A stretch of DNA of 64,000 bases. It comes from JACVRW01 sp963827065. GTDB taxonomy: Bacteria; Actinomycetota; Thermoleophilia; Solirubrobacterales; Thermoleophilaceae. The stretch is taken from positions 444,170 to 508,169 of the forward strand of contig CAWGZM010000006.1 in assembly GCA_963827065.1 (NCBI GenBank). The letters run 5' to 3'. Position numbers and translations under genes: made by a program. Shown here one piece after another: positions 8,550 through 16,425 of the stretch (the stretch's first letter is position 1; the number at the start of each line of letters is the position of its first letter). The notes under the pieces were generated by a model. That model ran no database searches. It had not been told where the DNA came from and saw nothing but the letters and a program-made list of their open reading frames with translations.

Positions 8550-9988
8550 GAGAGCCCGGCCGCGCGCCGCAGCACCCCGAAGGCGGGCTTGCGCGAGCCG
8601 TCCCGGCGAAGCAGGCCGAACCAGAACTCCTTGTCGGACTGGTTCGCGGGCCCCCAGTCGTTCAGGTGATACACGAAGACCGCCTCAGTGAAGGCCGCGT
8701 AGGGGCCCTTCACGTAGTCGAAGGCACGCTGGAGATAATCGGCCTGGCGCGACTCCGGCACACAGTCCTCGTGCGCGCTGCACGTCGCCCAGCCGAGCTC
8801 GGTGATCCAGAAGCGCTTGCCGGCGCCGCCATGCGCCACGAAGCGGGCGCGCATCTCCTCGATGCGGCGGAACTGCCAGCGCGTACCCTTGCCGGGCGTG
8901 TAGGTGTCCGGGGACAGGCCCGCGCTGTATGGATGGATTGCCACGGCATCGAAGTGCGCGTTCAGGTCGGGCACCGCCTCATACATGCCGTCGATCCAGT
9001 TGCGGTAGTCGCCGGGCGCAGCGGTGTAGAACGTGTCGGCTGAGAGCAGGAAGCGCGCGCCGGGGTTCGCCGCGCGACCCGCGCTCGCCGCGGCTCGCAC
9101 GAGCCGGGCGTAGCGCGCCGGATCGACGCGGTCGACCGAGAAGTACTCGATGTAGGGCTCGTTCCAGAGCTCGAAATGAGTCGGCGCCAGGTGCGCAAGC
9201 GCCGGTCGGCCGTGCCAGAACGAGCCGCCGGGTCCGTAGCGCCCCGTCACGGCGGCCACGTACTCGGCGTATTCGGCGGGATCGTCCGGGAACTGGTTCC
9301 AGGTCGGCGCCGCCCACGAGGCGCTCCCGTTGAGCAGCGGCAGCACGCGCAGGCCCCTGGCCGCCGCCTGCTCGATCACGTGGTCGTACCGACTCCAGTC
9401 CCAGACGTCGTTGCGGGGCTCGATCAGGTTCCAATCGAACTCCTCACGCAGCCAGCCCGCGCCCGTCTGAGCAGCGACGTCCTGCTCCGCGCCGGCCGCC
9501 CGGTCATGGATCTGCGTGTTCGCCACCAGGCCGATGCGGAGACTCTCGGCGTTGGTGCCGCTGATCGTGTCGGTGATCGTGTCCACTGTCGCCATCTCAC
9601 AGGCCGCGGCAGCGCAGGCAAGCGCCTCGCCGCGATCCGATGCCCTCCCGCGCTCGACCTTCAGAGCCCGGCGCCGGAGCTTGCGCGGGCACCTCGTGCC
9701 GCGACGCCCGGCCGCGGGGACGTTGGCTCGCCGCTGCGCCTGCCGGCGGGCCGCACGCGCCCGGGCGCGCCTCGCCTTCGCTCGGCAGAGCCTGCCCTTG
9801 CCGACCCTGTTGACGAACGCCAGAGGCCGGTGCGCGGCGGCGGAGGCTGTCGTCGCGGGCGTGGCCGCTCGCGCACGCTCGAGGTCCGCAGCGGCTCCGG
9901 CCGGCCACGGGAGCTGCACGATCAGGACGGCCACGATCCCAAGAAGCCACGACCGGAGAGGCCGGACGCGGGACGGGACTGGCAGCAT
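8546..9988 (-). CDS. Secreted glycoside hydrolase, clan GH-A (GH39/GH5-like), under a c-di-GMP riboswitch
   Basis: A 480-residue protein. An N-terminal hydrophobic stretch (SWLLGIVAVLIVQLPWPAGA) is a signal peptide or anchor, then an Arg/Ala-rich linker with paired Cys to about residue 130, then a TIM-barrel glycosidase. The clan GH-A catalytic pair is visible: ELWNEP holds the acid/base Glu and FWITELGW the nucleophile Glu; AVAIHPYS is also typical. It probably trims or degrades a matrix polysaccharide outside the cell. The start codon lies 11 nt after AAGGAG, which is the 3' edge of a c-di-GMP-I riboswitch, so translation should follow c-di-GMP level. It is convergent with the Wzz/kinase gene. 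Confidence 0.85.
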   Translation of the reverse strand: MLPVPSRVRPLRSWLLGIVAVLIVQLPWPAGAAADLERARAATPATTASAAAHRPLAFVNRVGKGRLCRAKARRARARAARRQAQRRANVPAAGRRGTRCPRKLRRRALKVERGRASDRGEALACAAAACEMATVDTITDTISGTNAESLRIGLVANTQIHDRAAGAEQDVAAQTGAGWLREEFDWNLIEPRNDVWDWSRYDHVIEQAAARGLRVLPLLNGSASWAAPTWNQFPDDPAEYAEYVAAVTGRYGPGGSFWHGRPALAHLAPTHFELWNEPYIEYFSVDRVDPARYARLVRAAASAGRAANPGARFLLSADTFYTAAPGDYRNWIDGMYEAVPDLNAHFDAVAIHPYSAGLSPDTYTPGKGTRWQFRRIEEMRARFVAHGGAGKRFWITELGWATCSAHEDCVPESRQADYLQRAFDYVKGPYAAFTEAVFVYHLNDWGPANQSDKEFWFGLLRRDGSRKPAFGVLRRAAGLS

Positions 9989-9998
9989 GGGCTGTGTG

Positions 9999-10080
9999 GC
10001 TCCTTCGGCGACCGGGCTGTCTCAGGGAGACCCCTGGCTTTGCGTCCCCACCTCGCGGTGGGTTTGCCTTTGTCGGGAGC
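9999..10080 (-). ncRNA. c-di-GMP-I riboswitch (GEMM-I)
   Basis: Read on the minus strand, the conserved GEMM-I blocks appear in order. AAGGCAAACC is followed by a P2 hairpin CCCACC-GCGA-GGTGGG capped by a GNRA tetraloop, then GACGCAAAGCC, then the P3 stem region and finally GTCGCCGAAGG. The G preceding CAAACC is the position that selects c-di-GMP; an A there would suggest the cAMP-GMP variant. Outer pairing GCTCC (10080-10076) with GGAGC (10003-9999) closes P1 and covers the GGAG core of the Shine-Dalgarno. Ligand-stabilised P1 would therefore lower translation (inference). Confidence 0.92.
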
Positions 10081-10180
10081 GCCGCAGCGCAGCGCCCCGC
10101 CCTTCGGTTGCATCGTACAGATCGGCATCCTGGCGGGGGGCACGAAGCCGGTCAGGGCGGCGCTCGACGTCTGTTTGAGC

Positions 10181-11287
10181 TCAGCCGGCGAGGAGCCGCT
10201 CGAGTAGAGCGCCCACGACCGGGGTATCGAAGCGATCAACCGCGCGCCGTCGTGCTTGCGTGCCCTCGCGCTCACGCCGCTCGGGATCGTCGCGGTAGCT
10301 GCTGAGCAGCTCGGCGAGCGCCCCCGAGTCGTTCTCGGGCGAGACGATCGCGCCGGTACCGGGCTCGATCAGGGCCAGCACTCCTTCCGGCCCGGTCGAC
10401 ACGCAGGGTCGCTCGGCGAGCATTGCGATGATCACCGCGCGCGGCGCCCCCTCGGTAGGGCTCGGGCAGAACACGGATACATCGAAGGCCGAGAGCACGG
10501 CCCTCACGTCGTCTCGGGGGGTGGGCAGGAAGTCCGCGGCCACTCCGAGCTCCCGTGCGCGCGCCCGGAGCTCCGGCTCGGTCTCGCCCTCGCCCGCGAG
10601 CAGCAGCCGCGCCCCGTCACCGAGCTCTGCCACGGCATCGATCACCACGTCGTTGCGCTTCTTGGGGTGGAAGCGCGAGATGCAGCCGACGAGGAAATCG
10701 TCCGTTCCCACGGAGAGCTCCGCGCGCACGCGTTCCCGTCCCTCGGCGTCGAAGCGGATCTCGTCGGCCGGCACCGCGTTGGGCACGACGTGGATCCGCT
10801 CAGCCGGGATCCCGGCGGCGACGAGCGAGCTCTTCGTGCCGTCGGAGATCGCCAGGAACACCGCGGCGCGACGCGCGGCGGCGGCGTAAACGCGACGTGG
10901 CGGGCCGCTGCGAAAGGGGAGCGGCACCGGCCCCCATTCTGCCCATGCAAGGCGCGGGCGCAGCCGTCCGGGCAGGAGCGCGGCGAGCAGCTGCTCCTTC
11001 TTGAAGTGGACCAACAGCACGTCATAGGGCGCCTCCGCGGCCAGCTCGCGACGGAGCGCGCGATAGAGCAGCGGCCAGCGCAGCGCCAACGAGCGCCAGC
11101 TGCGCGTCGAGAGCTTCGGGCCGAGCTCCAGCGACCGGGCGCGCACGCCGCGCCCGTCGGCGAGCGCCGGCTGGTTTGTCAGCAGCACGGTGTCGTGCCC
11201 TCGGGCGGAGAGGGCGTCGAGCATTGCTACGGCGGCGAACTCGGCACCGCCGCTGGCATCGGAGGTCAGGACTGACACGACCTTCAC
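10181..11287 (-). CDS. Glycosyltransferase, GT4-like
   Basis: A 368-residue GT-B enzyme. The start is the GTG at 11285-11287, which gives the classical opening VKVVSVLTSDASGGAEFAAV; the open frame continues upstream but without family character. The donor domain shows VGCISRFHPKKRNDVVIDAV, then FCPSPTEGAPRAVIIAMLAE with the acidic pair region partly altered, and RPCVSTGPEGVLALI. It probably adds a sugar during repeat-unit synthesis. It is divergent from the nucleotidyltransferase gene with 64 nt between them, and it is read toward the riboswitch region with about 100 nt before it. Confidence 0.85.
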   Translation of the reverse strand: MKVVSVLTSDASGGAEFAAVAMLDALSARGHDTVLLTNQPALADGRGVRARSLELGPKLSTRSWRSLALRWPLLYRALRRELAAEAPYDVLLVHFKKEQLLAALLPGRLRPRLAWAEWGPVPLPFRSGPPRRVYAAAARRAAVFLAISDGTKSSLVAAGIPAERIHVVPNAVPADEIRFDAEGRERVRAELSVGTDDFLVGCISRFHPKKRNDVVIDAVAELGDGARLLLAGEGETEPELRARARELGVAADFLPTPRDDVRAVLSAFDVSVFCPSPTEGAPRAVIIAMLAERPCVSTGPEGVLALIEPGTGAIVSPENDSGALAELLSSYRDDPERREREGTQARRRAVDRFDTPVVGALLERLLAG

Positions 11288-11351
11288 GCGGCGAGTGTGC
11301 CATGCGGCCGGGCTTGACACCCCGCGGGCGCGGCTCAAGACTGCGAAGGAG

Positions 11352-12098
11352 ATGCGTGCCGTGATCCTCGCCGGCGGAGTGGGCTCGCGGCTGCGGCCGT
11401 ACACGCTCGTGTTGCCGAAACCGCTCGTGCCGGTCGGAGACCGGCCGATCCTGCATTTGATCCTCTCCCAGCTGGCGCGCGACGGCTGCCGGCGCGTGGA
11501 CCTGTGCGTGGGCCACCTCGGTTCGCTCATCCAGACGTACTTCTCCGACCCGCACAACCTGCCCGAGGGCATGGAGCTCGCGTACCACTGGGAGGACGAG
11601 CCCCTCGGGACGGCCGGGGCGTTGCGCAACCTCGAGGGGCTCGACGAGCCCTTTCTCGTGATGAACGGTGACATCCTCACCGACCTCGACTTCGCCGACC
11701 TGATGCGTACCCACCGGGCCGGCGGCGCGGCGCTCACGATCGCCACCCATCACAAGACACACCAGGTCTCGCTCGGGGTGATTGAGCACAGCGACGGTGT
11801 CGTCAGCGGCTATGTCGAGAAGCCGACGATGGAGTACGAGGTGAGCATGGGCATCTATGCGTACTCGCCGCGCGCGCTGCCGCACATTCCGAGCGGATAC
11901 TTCGACTTCCCGTCGCTCGTGCACGCGCTCCTCGACGCGGGCGAGCAGGTGGCGACCTACAGCTTCGACGGCATCTGGTTCGACATCGGGACACCCGCCG
12001 ACTTCGACGGAGCGGTGGCCCACATAAGCTCGGACGGCTCGACATTGTTGCGCGGGCTGACCCCTACCGCGGTCTACCCGCGGCCGCAACCTTCCTAG
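11352..12098 (+). CDS. Sugar-1-phosphate nucleotidyltransferase
   Basis: A 248-residue cytoplasmic enzyme that makes an NDP-sugar from a sugar-1-phosphate and NTP. The signature LAGGVGSRLRPYT binds the nucleotide, PKPLVPVGDRPIL contains the conserved Lys, FLVMNGDILTDLDF holds the metal-binding Asp, and WFDIGTPADFDGA is the late motif. The family (GlmU/RfbA/ManC-like NTP transferases) normally starts M-K/R-A-V-I-L-A-G-G, so the ATG at 11352 is chosen even though AAGGAG abuts it directly; a GTG at 11361 would have normal 9-nt spacing. Base and sugar specificity are not visible. It supplies the adjacent glycosyltransferases. Confidence 0.88.
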   Translation: MRAVILAGGVGSRLRPYTLVLPKPLVPVGDRPILHLILSQLARDGCRRVDLCVGHLGSLIQTYFSDPHNLPEGMELAYHWEDEPLGTAGALRNLEGLDEPFLVMNGDILTDLDFADLMRTHRAGGAALTIATHHKTHQVSLGVIEHSDGVVSGYVEKPTMEYEVSMGIYAYSPRALPHIPSGYFDFPSLVHALLDAGEQVATYSFDGIWFDIGTPADFDGAVAHISSDGSTLLRGLTPTAVYPRPQPS

Positions 12099-13498
12099 CG
12101 GCGAAGCGCCACAGAGGGCACGAAGCCGCGCGTGTGCGCCACGGCGAGCACGAGGAGCAGCAGGCCGAGCGGCTCCAGATTCGAGAACACGAAGTCCCCG
12201 ATGCCCTGGACGACGAGCACGGCCAGAGCCGCAAGCGCGCCCACGGCCCAGCCGACGACGAGCTGGTCTCCGGCCGGCCCCGGGCGGGTCGCGCGCGCGT
12301 AGCGCAGGGCAGACGATCCGATCAGCCACAGCAACCCGAGCAGGCCGAGCGGCCCGAACGACAGGTAGGACTCGAAGAGGAGGTTGTGGGCGTGCTCGCG
12401 GCCGGCCTCGATGTCGCCGATGGTGGTGCGCTCACGCGTGAGCCGTCCGAACGTCAGCGGTCCGAGGCCGGTGAGCGGGTTTTCGCGAATCGCCTCGACC
12501 GCCTGGGTGTAGACCAGCTCCCTTCCACGCTCGGTCCCAGGCTGGAACAGCCGCTGAAAGCGTTCCGTGAGGGCGGACCGCTCCGACTGCGGCACCTGCG
12601 GCACCGCCACGAACAGGGCGGCCAGGACGACCAGGGCAACCGCCAGGAGAGCGGTCACCTGCCGGCGCGCGAACAGGAAGGCGATCATCACCACGATGCC
12701 GACGCCGAGCCCGAGGAGCGCGCCGCGCGAGAGGGTGAGAAAGACGGCGGCGACGCCGAGCAGGATCGGGCCCAGCAGCACCAGCGGCGCCAGGCGGATC
12801 TCGCGCCAGGCGCAGGCGGCTATGCCGGTGAGCAGCGCGACGAGCGGCGCCACGAAGCCGCTGAGGACGTTCGTCTGCTCGTACAGGCCGTTGGCGCGCC
12901 CGTCCTGCACGGGCTCGAGCGGCCCGGCGACGAAGCCTGCCGCTTGCACGATCGCGGCTCCTGAGGCCAGCACGAGCGAGCCGGCGAGCAGCAACACGAG
13001 CAGCCTCAGGTCGCGGCGCGGGTCGACTGCGGCCGCGATCGCCAGTCCGGCGGCGAGCGGCAGGAAGAACACGTCGAAGAGGCTGAAGAGCGAGCTGCCC
13101 GGGCGAGGGCCGGCGATCGAGGCGAGCAGCGCGCCGAATAGCACGAGCCCAACCGGGAGGGCCATCGAACGCGGCACCTTGGCCTCGCCGAAGCCGACGT
13201 CGATCGCCACGCGCAGCACGTACGCCCCCAGCAGCAGGTGGCCGAGCCGCACCTCGACGCCGGCAATCCCGGCGTGAAGCGGTAGCCCGAGCGAGAGCAC
13301 GGCGAGCGCGAGGCCGGCGCGCGGGCTGGCGATCGCCGCCACGACCGCCCCCGCCGCCGCGAGCCCTGCGAGCACGCTCGCGGGCCCCAGCGCGGCCCCG
13401 GGTGCCGCGATCGCGAGGCCGCCGAGCGCGGCCAGCACCACGCCGCCCGCCGCCGCCAGCAGGTCGCGCCCGTCGAGGGGTGCGCGCAGAGCGTGCAC
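12095..13498 (-). CDS. O-antigen ligase/polymerase family membrane protein
   Basis: A second Wzy/WaaL-type protein, 467 residues with about 12 hydrophobic spans. The family core is the helix ending LTLSRGALLGLGVGIVVM, then an extracytoplasmic loop with NPLTGLGPLTFGRL and GREHAHNLLFESYLSFGPLG. The GTG at 13496-13498 is chosen as start: it yields VHALRAPLDGRDLL and begins 4 nt after the deacetylase-like gene stops. Having two such proteins in one locus suggests one polymerase and one ligase, or two polymers. The 3' end overlaps the convergent nucleotidyltransferase by 4 nt. Confidence 0.85.
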   Translation of the reverse strand: MHALRAPLDGRDLLAAAGGVVLAALGGLAIAAPGAALGPASVLAGLAAAGAVVAAIASPRAGLALAVLSLGLPLHAGIAGVEVRLGHLLLGAYVLRVAIDVGFGEAKVPRSMALPVGLVLFGALLASIAGPRPGSSLFSLFDVFFLPLAAGLAIAAAVDPRRDLRLLVLLLAGSLVLASGAAIVQAAGFVAGPLEPVQDGRANGLYEQTNVLSGFVAPLVALLTGIAACAWREIRLAPLVLLGPILLGVAAVFLTLSRGALLGLGVGIVVMIAFLFARRQVTALLAVALVVLAALFVAVPQVPQSERSALTERFQRLFQPGTERGRELVYTQAVEAIRENPLTGLGPLTFGRLTRERTTIGDIEAGREHAHNLLFESYLSFGPLGLLGLLWLIGSSALRYARATRPGPAGDQLVVGWAVGALAALAVLVVQGIGDFVFSNLEPLGLLLLVLAVAHTRGFVPSVALRR

Positions 13499-13502
13499 GG
13501 CG

Positions 13503-14495
13503 TCACCTCGCGGCCGCGAGAAGCTCCTTCCAGTCGCTGGCCACCGGAGCGAGCGCCTCCGCCAGTTCGCGGAGAGCGACCAGATCCTCATCGGCCTCCC
13601 AGCCCCAGTGGAGCACGAGCGGGAGCCAGACGGCGGCCCGCTCGACGAGCAGCCGGTCGACGGCCTGCGTCATCTCCGCGGCGCGGCCGTAGAAGGGCGC
13701 ATAGGCAGGAAGGTATATGGCGCCCTCGCGGCTGAGCGGTGTGCGGTGATAGCCGACGAGGGGAACGCTCTCCGGCCCGCCGCAGATCACCTCGTAACGC
13801 GCCGCAAGCGCTCCGTACTGGCCGGCGTCGAAGCGGTTGAAGGGCGGCACGAGCACCGGTGTCTCGAGCCCAATCTCCTCGAGCGTCGCGCGGGCTCGGC
13901 CGAGCCGCCGGCCCAGCTCATCCGCGCCGAGGCCGCACAGCTCTGAGTGCCGCGAGGGCGCCGCGTCCCGGGTGCGGTGATCCCAGCCATGCACGCCGAA
14001 GCTCACCCCCTCGCCACGCAAGCGCCGCAGCAGGGCCGTCTCGTCGTCGTCGAGCGCCCGGCCACCGCTCGCGGCCGGGTTGAGGTAGTCGTGCGAGACG
14101 TACGGCACGACGGCCAGCAGGTAGGGGACGCCCGCCTCGCGGAGTACCTCGTGGAAGCGCTCAAAGCGCTCGCGCCCGTAGCGCTCGGGCTCGTCGAACG
14201 CCCACGCGTGCGGAAACTCGTCGACTCGGACGAGCACGCGCGGCATCCCGCCGGCCTCGTCGCCGAGCAGCGCCCGGCGCGCCCGGACGAAGGCCCCGAC
14301 GCAGTCGCCTTCGTAGCTGAGCCATCCCTGCCGCATGCGTATGCGCTCAGTCAAACGGCGGACGGCGGACGGCACCCGGCGGACGCGCACCGCCCGCCTC
14401 ACCTCCGGATGGTCGAGCTCGGCCTCTTCGAGCCGGCCGGAGGCCAGCTCCGGCGCGAACAGCAGGCGCGCGCTGCGCAGCTCGTCGCTCGTCAT
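13503..14495 (-). CDS. DUF2334-type polysaccharide deacetylase-like protein
   Basis: A 330-residue protein with the layout of the carbohydrate-esterase-4-like DUF2334 group: VLVRVDEFPHAWAF holds the metal/catalytic Asp motif, GVSFGVHGWDHRTRD the His-x3-His-like motif, and VPPFNRFDAGQY the following active-site strand. No signal peptide is evident, so action on a cytoplasmic or lipid-linked sugar intermediate is possible, unlike secreted chitin-type deacetylases. It overlaps the upstream glycosyltransferase by 4 nt (ATGA) and is 4 nt from the polymerase gene, so all three are one operon. Confidence 0.8.
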   Translation of the reverse strand: MTSDELRSARLLFAPELASGRLEEAELDHPEVRRAVRVRRVPSAVRRLTERIRMRQGWLSYEGDCVGAFVRARRALLGDEAGGMPRVLVRVDEFPHAWAFDEPERYGRERFERFHEVLREAGVPYLLAVVPYVSHDYLNPAASGGRALDDDETALLRRLRGEGVSFGVHGWDHRTRDAAPSRHSELCGLGADELGRRLGRARATLEEIGLETPVLVPPFNRFDAGQYGALAARYEVICGGPESVPLVGYHRTPLSREGAIYLPAYAPFYGRAAEMTQAVDRLLVERAAVWLPLVLHWGWEADEDLVALRELAEALAPVASDWKELLAAAR

Positions 14496-15676
14496 GCGAG
14501 CCGCTCGATCGCGTCGGCGATCTCCTCCATGCGGGAGTCCCAGCTGTGCAGCGCAGCGCTGCGCGAACGCTCCGCCCGTGCCTCTGAGCCCTCCCGCAGC
14601 GCCTCCTCGAGCCGCTCCGCCATCTCCGCTGCGGTGGCGGCCCGGGCGACTCCCCCGACGCCGTCGAGCGAGGGCAGCGGCGTGCTCACCACCGGCAGCC
14701 CGGCGGAGAGGAACTCGTACACCTTCATCGGAAACACGCTGCGCGTGAGCGGGTTCACCGAGTAGGGGATGAAGGCGGCGTCGGCACCCCGCAGCACGGC
14801 CGGCAGCTCCCCGTAGGCGCGCGCCCCGGGCATGACGATGTTCGGATGATCGCGAAGCGCTCCAACGTCGGTGCGTGGATCGCCCAAGCCGACGGGTCCG
14901 ACGAGCACAAGCCGCCAGTCCGGACGCAGCTCCGCCAGCCCTTCGATCAGTTCGAGGTCGAGCTTCGTCGCCACGATCGCACCCGTGAACACGATCCGCG
15001 GATGCGGCAACGCGTCGAGCGCGGGATCGACCGGGCCCGGCGCGAGCGCGCTCGCGAAGAGCTCGTGGTCGGCCACGTTCGGCGCGTAGAGCACGTTGGC
15101 GGACAGGCCGCCCATGCGCTCCGCCAGCGCCGGGGCGCTCGCCAGCACCAGGTCCGCCCGCCCGGCAAAGCGCTTCTCAGCCGCGCGGAATCCAGCGGCG
15201 TCCACTCCCTTCTGCTCGGCTATGTCGTCGACGCAGTGGTAGACCACGAATCGCGGCGCGAGCGCCTCCACGAGGACCTCAGCCTGAGGCACGTACGCCC
15301 AGAGGATGTCGCAGCCCATCTTCAGCCGGCGTAGGGCGCGGCGCACCAGGAACGGCAGCAGGCGGCCGTTCAGCGCCGCGGCAGGCCCGCTGCCGTGGAA
15401 GGGCAGCACGAGCGGTGACAGCACCTCGACCTGACCCGCCCGACGCGGGCCGCGCAGCCCGGAGCGGAGACGCCGGGCGATCCGGCGCAGGTCGGCGGGA
15501 GCGGCGGTGGGCCGGCGCAGTCCGAGGGACTCGAGGAAGAGCACGCGGTTGTCGCGCGCGAGCCGGGACATCAGATGCTGCTGGTTGGTCCACAGGGTTG
15601 CGTCCCATTCCGCAAAGCCGACGCAGACGATGTCGAGACCGCGAAGCGCCGGCGTGCTCACCGCCGCAGCCGCCAT
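14492..15676 (-). CDS. Glycosyltransferase, GT4/GT1-like
   Basis: A 394-residue GT-B protein. LDIVCVGFAEWDATLWTNQQ opens the acceptor domain. The donor domain shows RIVFTGAIVATKLDLELIEG, then ADAAFIPYSVNPLTRSVFP and KVYEFLSAGLPVVSTPLPSL, which is the usual late loop of family-4-like enzymes. A GTG a few codons downstream (VSTPALRGLD) is an alternative start, since the ATG used overlaps the PHP gene by 19 nt. It is in the leftward operon of the polysaccharide locus and presumably adds one sugar. Confidence 0.85.
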   Translation of the reverse strand: MAAAAVSTPALRGLDIVCVGFAEWDATLWTNQQHLMSRLARDNRVLFLESLGLRRPTAAPADLRRIARRLRSGLRGPRRAGQVEVLSPLVLPFHGSGPAAALNGRLLPFLVRRALRRLKMGCDILWAYVPQAEVLVEALAPRFVVYHCVDDIAEQKGVDAAGFRAAEKRFAGRADLVLASAPALAERMGGLSANVLYAPNVADHELFASALAPGPVDPALDALPHPRIVFTGAIVATKLDLELIEGLAELRPDWRLVLVGPVGLGDPRTDVGALRDHPNIVMPGARAYGELPAVLRGADAAFIPYSVNPLTRSVFPMKVYEFLSAGLPVVSTPLPSLDGVGGVARAATAAEMAERLEEALREGSEARAERSRSAALHSWDSRMEEIADAIERLA

Positions 15677-16425
15677 CTGCGCGGTCGCTCCGGCGCCGCC
15701 GGGCGCGGCGGCAGGGGTGTGCCGGCGAGCAGGGCGGCGGGCACGTCCTCCGTCATCCAGGCGGCGATCTCTGCGCGACCGGAGCCCTCGAGCCGGTCGC
15801 GCGCCTCCCGCAGCCCGGTCCGGGTCCCGTGTGGATGATGGACGTCAGAGCCGACCACGTGAGCCTCACCGCGGGCGATGAGCCGCTCCGCGAGGTCGCG
15901 GGCGGCTCTCCCGAAGGCGCCAGACAGCGCGCCCGCGGTCAGCTGAAGGAGCATCCCGCGCTCCGCCAGGCCGGTCAGGCGCTCCGGGTGCCGCTGGAAG
16001 CTCGAGCTGCGCTCCGGATGGGCGACGACGGCAGTGAACCCACGTAGAGCCAGCCGGAAGAGCGCCTCTTCGAATCCGGCCGGGACGCTCCCGTAGGGGG
16101 TCTCGACCAACACGTACCGCGAGGCGCCCCCGAACGAGACGGAGCGCAGGTCATCGTCGGTCAGGTCGTCGAGCCGGTAGAGCGCCACCTCGCCGCCCTG
16201 GTGGACGATCAGCTCCAGCTCGGCGGCACGCAGCGCACCGTTCAGCTCCGCTACGCGATTGGGAAGCTCGCCGATCGCTACATCGAAGTCGTCGCGGATG
16301 TGGGGCGTCGCCACCATCGCAGTCACGCCCTCGGCTGCCGCGCGGCGTGCAATCGCGACGCTCTCGTCCAGGGTCTCCGCACCGTCGTCCAAGCCGGCCA
16401 GCACATGCGAATGCGTGTCGATCAT
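15658..16425 (-). CDS. CpsB/YwqE-like PHP-domain tyrosine-protein phosphatase
   Basis: A 255-residue protein of the PHP metal-dependent phosphoesterase fold. It opens MIDTHSHVLAGLDDGAETLD, which gives the His-x-His and the DDG motif of CpsB-type phosphatases. The other metal ligands are in MVATPHIRDDF, LVETPYGSVP, VVAHPERSSSF and VVGSDVHHPHG. Family members dephosphorylate the tyrosine cluster of BY-kinases and so control EPS export; the kinase at 6957-8549 is the likely partner. It overlaps the aminotransferase upstream by 4 nt and the glycosyltransferase downstream by 19 nt. Confidence 0.9.
   Translation of the reverse strand: MIDTHSHVLAGLDDGAETLDESVAIARRAAAEGVTAMVATPHIRDDFDVAIGELPNRVAELNGALRAAELELIVHQGGEVALYRLDDLTDDDLRSVSFGGASRYVLVETPYGSVPAGFEEALFRLALRGFTAVVAHPERSSSFQRHPERLTGLAERGMLLQLTAGALSGAFGRAARDLAERLIARGEAHVVGSDVHHPHGTRTGLREARDRLEGSGRAEIAAWMTEDVPAALLAGTPLPPRPAAPERPRRWRLRR

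Noticed and set aside
10085..10180. Small coding gene upstream of the c-di-GMP riboswitch
   Set aside because: Frames there are short and featureless; the stretch more likely holds the promoter of the hydrolase transcript.
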